Below are positions 19,601 through 28,048 of a stretch of DNA of 28,048 bases, piece after piece. How positions within the stretch are numbered: the stretch's first letter is position 1; every line of letters begins with the position of its first letter. The stretch is from Dimorphilus gyrociliatus (Eukaryota; Annelida; Polychaeta; Dinophilidae). Made by a program: the position numbers and the translations under genes. The notes below the pieces were generated by a model. The model had not been told where the DNA came from, searched no databases, and was given only the letters and a program-made list of their open reading frames with translations. Where the stretch lies: the NCBI GenBank assembly GCA_904063045.1, contig CAJFCJ010000146.1, positions 23,331 through 51,378 on the forward strand, written 5' to 3'.

Positions 19601-22520
19601 TGGACAGTCTTTTATCAAATTGCAAACAACCGAATATTTTATTTCCATTTTTGAATTATTGCAAATGAAAGACTCATATATATCTCTATTACATCTTCTC
19701 TCGTCTTCTCCATCTGAACAATCGTCTACTTCATCGCAAACAAGTGTTTTTGATATGCATATTTTATCAATTTCACACAGGAATGTAGATTTTGGACATA
19801 AGACCTGATTCTTTATTTCCAAATGAAAGGTTAAACTTGTTTGGTTTGTAGATCCTATAATATAGTGCGGAAAAGCAAAAAAGTTTTTTGAAAGAAGTCC
19901 TTGTAAATAAAATGTTTTTGAAATCAGGTTTACTGTATTGTTTGTGGCAAATATATATTTTGCTGCGGATAATTTCACACAGAATTGATTGAAATTTAAG
20001 GATATTTGTTGCATAAAGATATTTTTTAACTATTTTATAGCATTCTAATAGAGGTTGGTTGAGAAGATTTTTGTCATTATCAAGAAGTAATGAGGCATAT
20101 GTAGAAATGAGGTACGTTTCCCAATGACAAAACTAAAGTTTTTGTTACAGTTAGAATTTTATTGTGTCTAGTAAATACCTACTTTTGTTGATGGGACATT
20201 ATTATTGGGTTGGAAAGAAAGTGGAAGATTACTTGAAGAAGTTTCAATGGTTTTTAGTTGATTATTCACTTTGAAAAATTTCCCTAAGAGAAGTTAAAAT
20301 TAATATTGATAAGATTTTACAAAAACAAATTTACTGTTAAAGACAAATTGCAGTATTTTTTGTTTTTTCTCCATTAACATTTCAATTAAGAAATTATAAG
20401 TAAATATGATATTTGGTGTTGGAAAATCAGTGAGAATTAAATTTTTTTCTTTACATTTTTTTTCTATTTCATCTAATGTTAAACTGATAGAACTTTGAAA
20501 AATATAATAGCATGTGTCATATATTATATAAACATTCTCCCCTGAGCAGGTTAATTCTGTGAAATTTTGAGTAATGTTAATATTTAAAAAAAAAATGTTT
20601 GTATAGTATTCTATTGCCTGGTTTATTTGAGCATTTTATGTAATAGAAGACATTATTTTCAACTTCTCTATTAAATAATACAATATGAGTTTGTAATAAT
20701 TTTTTATTTAATTTAATTGTTTTGTTCTTAAACCTTTTTTGGCCTTTTTTAATTTTACAGTCTTGGAGACTTGAATTTCTATTTCTACATGAAATGGTTT
20801 GATAAAAAATACCTGAAGAGAGAATTTTTTGTACATAAAATTCTCCAAAATTATATTCTGTCAATGTTCCAGATTTGAAATTAAAGTTTTTGCATATAAT
20901 TTGAAGTTCCTTGTATTCAAGATATTTGAAATGTGTCCAAACATTTTTAGATAATATCTGGAATATACCAGAAAATGTTTGATAATTATGATTTTGTTGA
21001 TATAAGAGTTTTTCATTTATGGACTTGAATATTCTGTATTTTGAATCTATTGCCTATACTATAAAAACATGTCTTGGAAATGATATATAGCAAGCTTACT
21101 GTCTGATGAGTTATCACAAATTGGGTTTGCTAGGTAAATATTTTGTGAATGTGAAAAGAACTCAAAAAAACATCCATCAAATCTTCCATTGGAATAGGAA
21201 CAATTTGTTAAGACAGTTGTCTGAAAATATCTAATTATTTCTCATTTTAACATTTTAAATAGTCTGACTTGTGGTTGGAATGAAATTTCATAAGAGTGAA
21301 CTAAAGATGAAGGAACCAGAGACAATTTATCACAAATAAACCTATTTAACACATCAATATGACTTCTCTTTAAAATTCCTGTTGGACTCTCAAAATGGAA
21401 ATATGTTGGTAAAATATTGTAAGTTTTTGAAAAAAATACATATTTTGCCAGATGCAATGATGGGTATATCATTCTAAAAGCATCTGTTAAGAGCGCATTT
21501 TTTCCAATTTCAAAAACTTTCAACTCTATGAAAAATGTGAAAAAAAAATAATTCATTTCTATATGAAACATCAGGGGAAGAGGAACAACCAATCTACTTG
21601 AGGCAATTTTTAATAGCATAGAATAACATAAGTTTTTGCTTTGAATTCCTCTTTGGAGTTCAGTTGTCCTGATCCCAAAATATCCTTGTTATTTTGTATT
21701 TACCATCAAGTTCCAAATAACTACAACTGAAATAATCAGAATCATTCAACTTGTGCCTTCTTTCAAAAGTAAAACCATATGTCGTTAAGTTGAGTACAGC
21801 CACAAATGTTTTATTAGTTTGCAGCATTAAATATTCAGTATATATAAATGAAGAATTTTTGCAAATGGTGTTATTAATATCTGTTTTTTTCAATAAATGA
21901 TATATTTGATTATTATTTTTCCAATATAACTCAAATGTATCGGAGACAGTTCTTTCGTTCCTAAAAGCAAAAATATCTAGTCAGGAGAAGAAAAGATTTT
22001 TATTGAGTATTTGCAATCATTTAACAATTCAACAGAAAATTTCCTTAAAGTTACCAACATGAGGTTTTGATTTTAAAGCATTTTATGTAAACACCATAAT
22101 TTAATATTTTCCTTGCAAATTTGCTTTAATATGAAAATTATGAGATTATCTTTAAATTTGAAAAGTGAATATTGGAAAAAAATCTTACAACTGACAGCAA
22201 ATCTCTAGTTGAGAATCTAATGTGGCAACTAGAGTTCTTTCTCCACTCTTCATATATGGTAATATATTATTATGTATAGTATCATAGCCAAGCATATGGC
22301 AAAAGTTTCTTCCAAGCAAAATTACTTCTGAATTATAAAGTAGAAAAATAGTTTTATTCAAAGCAATATAATAAACTTTTAAAATTCCTTCAACATAAGA
22401 ATCAGTCTCATTGACAATTTCCATATGAAAATTATCTTTAGTTTTACTTTGTAAAGAATTGTTAAAAAAGGTAAGAAAATAGAAAAACACAAGCATTTTC
22501 ATGTTTATCTTATTAATCAT
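16206..22520 (-). CDS. Receptor gene B: SRCR/LDLa/LRR seven-helix receptor with kinase-like tail
   Basis: Exons inferred from splice signals: 22189-22520 (likely start ATG 22502, MKMLVFF; ATG 22520 is possible), 22055-22123, 21704-21960, 21269-21525, 21100-21220, about 21050-20734, 20618-20667, 20335-20556, 20183-20283, about 20014-19485, 19304-19419, 18883-19242, 17547-18814, 17201-17477, 16966-17128, at least one unresolved exon in 16700-16900, 16631-16674, 16364-16575 and 16206-16298. Most introns are 60-69 nt. Order: signal peptide, SRCR-like, unknown cysteine module, SRCR-like, lectin-like module, six LDLa, LRRs, seven helices of the LGR/relaxin-receptor type, kinase-like tail. The 3' end is not fixed. 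It sits head-to-head with gene C. Expected role: plasma-membrane receptor coupling to G proteins; ligand unknown. Confidence 0.75.
16966..17128 (-). other. Gene B, TM7 exon
   Basis: 163 nt after acceptor TGTTTCAG. It encodes LQIKNDIYILIIVIFLPINS and the TM7 signature LPINSLINPIVFV, then a short basic stretch (KLRNDQKFKR). Phase and length are identical to gene A's TM7 exon. Confidence 0.85.
17201..17477 (-). other. Gene B, exon for extracellular loop 2, TM5 and TM6
   Basis: 277 nt, after a 69-nt intron whose 3' end (TCTAG) looks like a stop codon in the upstream frame. It encodes TFYSKTSICMNIYIRKD, TM5 FFIYGILLFSYSVIIVICVF, a basic loop 3 and TM6 LIVLTNSLCWSPFYFLG. Phase-1 donor GTATAT. Confidence 0.88.
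17377..19803 (-). repeat. Near-identical inverted tract, left arm (in gene B)
   Basis: 2,427 bp matching 25416-27842 in reverse complement with no indel (coordinates always sum to 45219) and one base difference detected, 17718 against 27501. It includes exons and introns alike. Confidence 0.95.
17547..18814 (-). other. Gene B, large exon: sixth LDLa, LRRs, hinge and TM1-TM5 region
   Basis: The exon begins after TTTGTAG at 18814 (ENFRPKGFFKC), not at the in-frame ATG 18887, which lies in the intron upstream. LDLa KVCNGIVDCLHGSDELLC; about six LRRs (LQYLDLSNNPVKSV, LRYLDMSKTHIKVL, LTVLKVAHCKIQRI); hinge CCLAWMYY...CTPS...CSNLL as in relaxin-type LGRs; TM1 WFYGIFGFVGNLLALVML; TM2 TLIIGDLLTSLYVLSVAIAD; TM3 ending LLLLTLEKTVAIQ, a Leu-Glu-Lys in place of Asp-Arg-Tyr as in relaxin receptors. 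It ends at donor GTAATG (17546). Confidence 0.92.
18883..20014 (-). other. Gene B, LDL-receptor class A repeats 1-5
   Basis: Repeats: KTLVCDEVDDCSDGEDERRC and VVCNLIKDCPDGSDEQFC (exon ending 19485); CLNNQCIS...NCFDGSDEDY (19304-19419); LCNFELDCSSSEDERFTLC and EQVCDGINHCFHGDDEQSC (18883-19242). Introns of 65, 61 and 68 nt make the frame continuous. The third and fourth repeats lack some cysteines. The sixth repeat opens the next exon. Confidence 0.85.
20183..21050 (-). other. Gene B, second SRCR-like domain, lectin-like module and linker
   Basis: The region up to 20734 encodes TFSGIFQILSKNVWTHFKYL, KELQIICKNFNFKSGT and FYQTISCRNRNSSLQDCKI, an SRCR domain by order of motifs. Exon 20618-20667 (VFYYIKCSNKP) follows a 66-nt intron and seems to end in a GC donor. 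Exon 20335-20556 has the lectin-like start LTCSGENVYIIYDTCYYIFQ and a later Cys (EIEKKCKEKN). Exon 20183-20283 (GKFFKVNNQL) is a linker. Confidence 0.55.
21100..21960 (-). other. Gene B, unrecognised extracellular cysteine module (three exons)
   Basis: Exons 21704-21960 (TICKNSSFIYTEYL, YFSCSYLELDG), 21269-21525 (SKTYNILPTYFHFE, KLSLVPSSLVHSYEIS) and 21100-21220 (NCSYSNGRFDGCFFEF). Genes A and C keep the cysteines, phases and exon borders, but I know no family with this signature. The last part has two cysteines nine residues apart in B, C and A copy 1. Confidence 0.5.
22055..22520 (-). other. Gene B, signal peptide and first SRCR-like domain
   Basis: Signal peptide MLVFFYFLTFFNNSLQS, then YVEGILKVYY and FCHMLGYDTIHN, closing in exon 22055-22123 with GVYIKCFKIKTSC. 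The split is at phase 2 (donor GTAAGA), at the same place as in gene C and gene A copy 2. The pattern is that of SRCR domains (G-x-L-x-V-x, C-x-x-L-G-Y, C....C). Confidence 0.65.
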
Positions 22521-22704
22521 CTATAATAAAAAGAAATTGACATTATTACCTTTATATATAATTTTTATTTTGCTTGAAGAAATAGTAACATTTAAAATTT
22601 TAAATAACAATTTAATTCAAAATGATTATTAACCTTTCAAAGATTTTTGTTTTTTAAATTCAAATATCTCATTTTGAAGTGATAAGAGAAAGATTAACTA
22701 AATT
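22521..22704. promoter_or_regulatory. Short divergent intergenic region between receptor genes B and C
   Basis: Only 184 bp separate ATG 22520 (B) from ATG 22705 (C), so both promoters and 5' UTRs probably lie here. A TATA-rich stretch (TTTATATATAATTTTTATTT, near 22551-22570) is present. Shared or co-ordinated expression is an inference. Confidence 0.45.
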
Positions 22705-23150
22705 ATGAAGTGGCTATTCTATTTATATTTCCTTTGCATTCAGCAATCAAATAGTCAAAAAGACAATAAAAGTTTAATTTCTATGAAAATTATAAAACAA
22801 AATAATGTTTTTGTTGAAGGCCTAGTTCAGATTTATAATGAAGATACAAAAATGGAACATTCTTTATCTATTACAAATAGTGTGTATAAATGGAAAAAAT
22901 ATCTGTGTAAAATGCTTGGTTATGATAGGATACACTCAATCTTGTATCCATACAATCTAAATATAAATGGTGGTATTGTAGCTTTAGCAATATCCAAATC
23001 AAGTATTTGTTGTCAATTGTCAGTATCTTACTGTTATTTTTTTTCAATTAATTTTTTATTAAATTATTTAAATAAAATAAAACAGCCACTTTCAAGACCG
23101 CTATAAACCAGATGGGGTTTTTCTAAGATGCTATAAGACAAATACAAGTT
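22705..23150 (+). other. Gene C, signal peptide and first SRCR-like domain
   Basis: VFVEGLVQIYNED and YLCKMLGYDRIHSILYPY, then after a phase-2 intron (donor GTCAGT, acceptor AAAACAG) the closing segment RYKPDGVFLRCYKTNTSC. It aligns with gene B throughout. Confidence 0.65.
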
Positions 23151-26100
23151 GTAAGTTTTGAAATTTTGACCCAATATGATGAATTGAAATCTTTCTATTC
23201 TCTAAACAAACATCAGATGTTTTTGCTGTTATAAATAAAGAATCTTGGCCAAATCCAAATACTTATAGTCTACATTGGCAAGAGTATGGACGCTATTACG
23301 ATATAATAAAAGATACTAAACACGCTGATAATTCCCTTTGCAAGAAATCTCAATTTATTATTTCAAAGTTACCATATTTGAAAAATGAATCCTATACAAA
23401 AATATACAGCTCAATATATAAAAACTTTAGTTTTAGAGCAAAAGATTTAACAAATTCCACAGAGTTTTTTACATGCACGTATATGGAACTTGAAGGTAAA
23501 GATAACGTTTAAAATATTAAACTTTCAAAAAAAAACGTTTAAAGATCTTTTAAGAGTTTCAGATTGTTGAATTAAAGAAAAATCCAATTCACCTATATTT
23601 CTATCAATTAGAATACTATAATATGCCATCAAAATATGCAATAAATTCAAAAAGTTTTGGTATTATACCAACTCTTTTCAAATTTAAAAATTTAGTTGCA
23701 AAATCCAAAGATTTCTTAGTTTTATATAAATACATTTGTGTTGCATTGTCACTTGAACCAAGTTCATTGTACCATAATATCAAAGTTCACTCACCAAAAC
23801 TGGTAAGCTAACAATTATGCATTTGCTTTCTGCATGAAATATAACAAAGAAATTTTATACAATTTATAGAATAGTATTGTGTTGAGCAACTGTAACTATG
23901 AAAATAACACTTTAAAAGGATGTTTTTTAGATACACAAGTTGATTATGCATATCATTCAAAACCAATTTGTGTAACTCCCCAATGTTTGTTTAATTGTCT
24001 AATTTGAAAAAATCCATTTCGTAAAACAATAACAAAAAAATTCTATTTCAGTGGCAAAATTTAAACTTTATCAAATAAAAGGAAAAAGTCTATTATTCAA
24101 ACACCACCTTAATCATAGATATAGAACATTTTCTGGTGTTTTTCAAGTTTTCCATTCTGGTATTTGGATGCATTTTAGAAAGATTAATTATAAAGAAGTT
24201 CAAGTTATATGTAAAAATTTTAATTTTGTTTCCGGTACTATTGTGAAATTTGAAGATGAATTCGGTCATAAAATGATAGGAAAATCTATTTCTGGACTTT
24301 CCTTTCATACAATTGAATGTAATAGTTTCAACAGCAGTTTGGATGAATGTCAAATTATAGATAAATTGGAAAAGTAATTGTATTTTCTTGTTTATTTACT
24401 TAAATCTATTTTATATTTGAACTATTCACTTGTCAGTGAAAAAGATAGAGTTGAACAAATAATATTTCAACTTCAATGTTCAAGGACACAATGTGATAGA
24501 TCATACCATTGTTAATTAGGTCATAAATAATTAAATATACTCATTTTTATTTCTAGACAGGCAATGTGACCTTGAAAATGCATTTTTTATCTATAACACC
24601 TGTTACTATATTTTCCAATCAACGGAATATCTCAGATTAGATGAACTTGGGGAAAGTTGTAAAAAAAAGAATTTAACTTTAACAGACTTTCCCCATCAAC
24701 ATTTAGTTTTTGTATATTCTCTCCTGTCAACCACTATTTCCTACATGTTCAATGCATATTATACATTTCCAAATAGTAATTAAGACTCAAAATTCAATTT
24801 AGTAAATTACTCATATACAATTTTTTTTTTATATTAAAGAACTGAGTGTAAAAATTCATAACAAGCATCATACAAAATTAACATCCAGTAATCAACCATA
24901 TATTTTTCAAAGAGGAAAATTTTTCTTAACAAAAAATGTAATAAAAAATTATCATATTAATAATTAATACATCTTTTATATAGTCTCTATTTTCTTCTAA
25001 CAGCCATGTAACATTCTAAAACAATATATTAAAATGTCTAAGAACCTCAAATTAGATACAGAACAATATTTTCCAACTGAGCTTTCTCACTGCTACAGCC
25101 ATCAAACAAATAGAATGGATATTCAGACTTTTCACGAGTTAAAATCGCAATCATGTCACTTATTATGGCAAAAAATATTAGTTTGTCATCAACAACACGG
25201 TCTAAATATCTTAAATAGAAAAAAAAAACAAATCTGAATGACATGTGTTAAAAAACATACCTTTTTATCAAACCAACCAAGAATTTCCTTCACATTTGTT
25301 TAGAAATTATACTCTTTAGTAAACCTGAGTATTCTATACCATACAAATTTTTTAGATACAAAAACAAACCGAATTCTATTACACAAAACTTTTCATTTAA
25401 ACAATACAAGTGATTTCTTATGTCCAAAATCTACATTCCTGTGTGAAATTGATAAAATATGCATATCAAAAACACTTGTTTGCGATGAAGTAGACGATTG
25501 TTCAGATGGAGAAGACGAGAGAAGATGTAATAGAGATATATATGAGTCTTTCATTTGCAATAATTCAAAAATGGAAATAAAATATTCGGTTGTTTGCAAT
25601 TTGATAAAAGACTGTCCAGATGGTTCAGATGAACAATTCTGCAGTAAGTCAAAGCATTTTACAAACAATTTATGCAATCAGCAAAATCTGTCTTCTCAAC
25701 AAAAAGAGAAAAACGACTGTTTGGAAAATGAGGGGTAAAGTTCAAAAACATATTCATGCGCTTTCAATCTTCTAGTCTAAAGTGAATTTCTACACAAAGG
25801 CCTTGTTTGAATAATCAGTGCATTTCGATCGCAAACTTTGCTAATGAAGAGAGGAATTGCTTTGACGGAAGTGATGAAGATTATTCCTACGTCAATCAGT
25901 TTCCTTCCACGCAAAGTTCGTTCTGTTTTTGTTGTCAGTAACTTTTCTACACGTTTAAAATTGCGATTAACTTTAGAAAATGTCCATTTCGCTTGTGATA
26001 GAAAAGTTATACATTCTCGCAGTTTGTGCAATTTTGAGTTGGACTGCAGCAGCAGTGAGGATGAAAGGTTCACTTTGTGCTCAAGCAAACTCCAAGAATT

Positions 26101-28018
26101 GGCAAGCTCTCTATGTGCGAAAAATTCGTCGTCCACTAGATGCCGAGTTGTATATGATTCATTGGGAAATTTAAGAACTCGACCGCATTTTCCATACTAT
26201 GAATTGAGAGATTGCGATATGAATATTTGCAAAGAGGGAGAATATCTATGTCGTTTTGACAAAATCTGTATTTCAGTAGAGCAAGTATGTGATGGAATAA
26301 ATCACTGCTTTCACGGAGACGATGAACAATCTTGCGGTTAAACACCACTCTTTCCCATTCATCCAAACAACAGCTTTCATTTCTTTCTCTTTATATCTTT
26401 GTAGAAAATTTTCGACCAAAAGGATTCTTCAAATGTGGAAGGCAAAGCAGCTTTATTCTATTGGAAAAGGTGTGCAATGGAATTGTTGACTGTCTTCATG
26501 GCAGTGACGAACTACTCTGTTTCCAAGGAAACAGACTTGATAGCTTTTGTCGCATTTTCAATTCCTTTGAAATGTCTTGCCAGATTGCAAAAAATCATAG
26601 CAAAATTGACATTGGAAAAGTAGCATCAGTTGATAAAATGAAGAAGTTGACTGTTAGCGGAGGATTTCAGTTTGTTGGCAAAAGTGGCAGTTCAAAATCT
26701 CTGATTGTCATTCATATCAAAAATTCATCTCTGCCCAAATACAACTTTGGACTCTTTCCAAATTTAGTCATTGCCGTTTTGAAAAACAACAACTTTTCCA
26801 TTTTTCCCTCTGCTGTGAAACACGAACTGGAAATGCTGCAATATTTGGATTTATCGAATAATCCAGTGAAGAGTGTTTCCTTTCTGAAGATTATCAATAA
26901 AGCGTCACTGAGATACTTGGATATGTCGAAAACCCATATCAAAGTCTTGTCCAAGTTTTTATTGAGGTTTGTTGGTTTGACTGTATTAAAAGTGGCACAT
27001 TGTAAAATTCAGAGAATCGAGTACAAGTCTCTAGGTCAGCTGAGAGCAATTGAAGAACTGCATTTGAACATGTCAGTCTTTCCGGGCGAATGGGAAAACG
27101 TTATTGTGGAAGAATTATTAAAGCTGAAAAAGATATTTAGCGTCAGCTACAATTTGTGTTGCTTGGCCTGGATGTATTATGCTCATGACGTTGTTTGCAC
27201 CCCGTCCCATTCGAAATTTCAGACCTGCTCCAACCTACTTGGAACGACTCTTAACCAGGGTTTCTTTTGGTTTTACGGAATTTTTGGTTTTGTCGGAAAC
27301 CTTCTCGCCTTAGTAATGCTGAAATCTCTGTCTAAAAACTTTTTCTCCTACCAGTTGACATTGATTATTGGAGATTTGCTGACTTCGTTGTATGTTCTGT
27401 CAGTTGCAATTGCAGATTTATACTTTGAAGACGACTACCTGCACAAGGACCACAAGTGGAGATTTGGGATGGGGTGTCATGTCTTGGGCAACCTGTTAGT
27501 CTATGGTATTCTTCTATCATCTGGCAGTCTTTTATTGCTGACACTTGAAAAGACTGTAGCAATCCAAAGTTTTAATAAAAACCTTGTTTTTGAAAGGCAA
27601 AGGAAATTATTCATTGTTGTTTTTCTACTTTTGATGACAATTTTAGTCTCAATTCCAAATTTCTTATATAAAGTAATGCATTATTCTTTTCCATTTTATC
27701 ATTTTCTCTACACTATTCATCTCTTCTTTTTTTCAATCTAGACCTTCTATTCCAAAACATCAATTTGTATGAATATTTACATACGTAAAGATGACGGTGA
27801 AGGATGGTTTTTTGCATTTTTTATTTATGGAATTTTGTTGTTCTTGTATATTATAGTCATAATATTTTGCTATTTTCAAATTATTAAAACGGTCTGGAAA
27901 ACAAAGTCTGCCTTAAGGAGTATTTCAGAAATATCCAATTCAAAATTTCAGCTGTCAAAGAGCATTTTTTTTATTGTTGTCACGAACATTTTGTGTTGGA
28001 TCCCATTTTCTGTTTTAG
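22705..28018 (+). CDS. Receptor gene C: inverted paralogue of gene B, 3' end outside the window
   Basis: Start ATG 22705 with signal peptide MKWLFYLYFLCIQQSNSQ. Exons by splice signals: 22705-23018, 23086-23150, 23217-23495, 23555-23802, 23870-23984, 24052-24373, 24437-24510, 24557-24775, 24840 to about 24937, an uncertain exon near 25003-25237, 25304-25734, 25800-25915, 25977-26336, 26405-27672 and 27742-28018. Domain order is as in gene B up to TM6; TM7 and the tail lie beyond the edge. From 25416 to 27842 the sequence is virtually identical to gene B, while elsewhere the predicted proteins have clearly diverged. It is a predicted G-protein-coupled plasma-membrane receptor with unknown ligand. 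Confidence 0.75.
23217..23984 (+). other. Gene C, unrecognised extracellular cysteine module (three exons)
   Basis: Exons 23217-23495 (NSLCKKSQFIISKL, FFTCTYMELEG), 23555-23802 (INSKSFGIIPTLFKFKN, ALSLEPSSLYHN) and 23870-23984 (NCNYENNTLKGCFLDTQ). The acceptor TTTTAAG at 23554 keeps the phase-1 junction seen in genes A and B. Confidence 0.5.
24052..24937 (+). other. Gene C, second SRCR-like domain, lectin-like module and linker
   Basis: Exon 24052-24373 is the clearest SRCR domain in the window: TFSGVFQVFHSGIWMHFRKI, KEVQVICKNFNFVSGTIV, FHTIECNSFNSSLDECQI. Exon 24437-24510 (IIFQLQCSRTQCDR) follows. Exon 24557-24775 holds the lectin-like start AFFIYNTCYYIFQSTEYL and LTLTDFPHQH. Exon 24840-24937 (IFQRGKFF) is a linker. 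Confidence 0.6.
25304..26336 (+). other. Gene C, LDL-receptor class A repeats 1-5
   Basis: Exons 25304-25734, 25800-25915 and 25977-26336, identical to gene B from 25416 onward. Before 25416 the leader of the first exon (LLHKTFHLNNTSDF) only resembles that of gene B (SLTFHLEIKNQV). Confidence 0.85.
25416..27842 (+). repeat. Near-identical inverted tract, right arm (in gene C)
   Basis: Partner of 17377-19803. Both ends fall inside coding exons (first LDLa exon and TM5 exon), beyond which the paralogues remain alignable but clearly diverged. Confidence 0.95.
26405..27672 (+). other. Gene C, large exon: sixth LDLa, LRRs, hinge and TM1-TM5 region
   Basis: Predicted protein identical to gene B exon 17547-18814; the one base difference I found (27501) is silent. 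It starts after TTTGTAG at 26405. The upstream in-frame ATG 26332 straddles the 68-nt intron and is not the start. Confidence 0.92.
27742..28018 (+). other. Gene C, exon for extracellular loop 2, TM5 and TM6
   Basis: 277 nt, like genes A and B. Identical to gene B up to 27842 (through YGILL); after that TM5, loop 3 and TM6 differ (IIVIIFCYFQIIKT, FIVVTNILCWIPFSVLG). It ends in phase 1 at a weak GTTTTT donor just before the window edge. Confidence 0.85.
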
Positions 28019-28048
28019 GTTTTTGATATTTACTGTTTTTTGGGTTGA

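Overview
The window is nuclear DNA from an AT-rich, gene-dense invertebrate animal. It has spliceosomal introns, most of them about 50-70 nt, and metazoan-only families: a DEG/ENaC channel and LGR-type GPCRs with LDLa and LRR ectodomains. It also carries Tc1/mariner and MULE-type relics. Nothing bacterial is visible. A small-intron spiralian such as a rotifer or orthonectid would fit, but the sequence alone does not fix the species.

Layout. (1) 1-1828, minus: 5' part of a DEG/ENaC sodium-channel subunit, running off the left edge. (2) 1829-3116: gene-poor spacer. (3) about 3117-10656, minus: receptor gene A. (4) 10899-13185: transposon graveyard, with a Tc1-like terminal-repeat relic, a FLYWCH/MULE relic and a complete but stop-ridden Tc1/mariner element with near-perfect terminal repeats and a TA target duplication. 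(5) about 14016-15030, minus: a furin-like cysteine-rich pseudogene. (6) about 16206-22520, minus: receptor gene B. (7) 22705 to the right edge, plus: receptor gene C, head-to-head with B and lacking its 3' end.

Genes A, B and C are paralogues of one large receptor of about 1,500 residues or more. Its predicted order is: signal peptide; SRCR-like domain; three exons of an unrecognised cysteine module; second SRCR-like domain; a short module like the start of a C-type lectin fold; six LDLa repeats; LRRs; cysteine hinge; seven-helix bundle of the LGR/relaxin-receptor (GRL101-like) type; and a cytosolic tail that looks like a degenerate protein kinase. Most of these exons do not stand out as long ORFs. 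I rebuilt them from splice signals, intron phase and alignment of the three paralogues. In gene A the N-terminal block occurs twice.

B and C form a large inverted duplication centred near 22.6 kb. Inside these otherwise diverged genes lies a 2,427-bp tract (17377-19803 and 25416-27842) in which I found one difference. It covers the LDLa, LRR and TM1-5 exons and their introns, and ends abruptly inside homologous coding sequence on both sides. That pattern suggests recent gene conversion. The strongest candidates for something undescribed are the receptor architecture, its kinase-like tail and this conversion tract.
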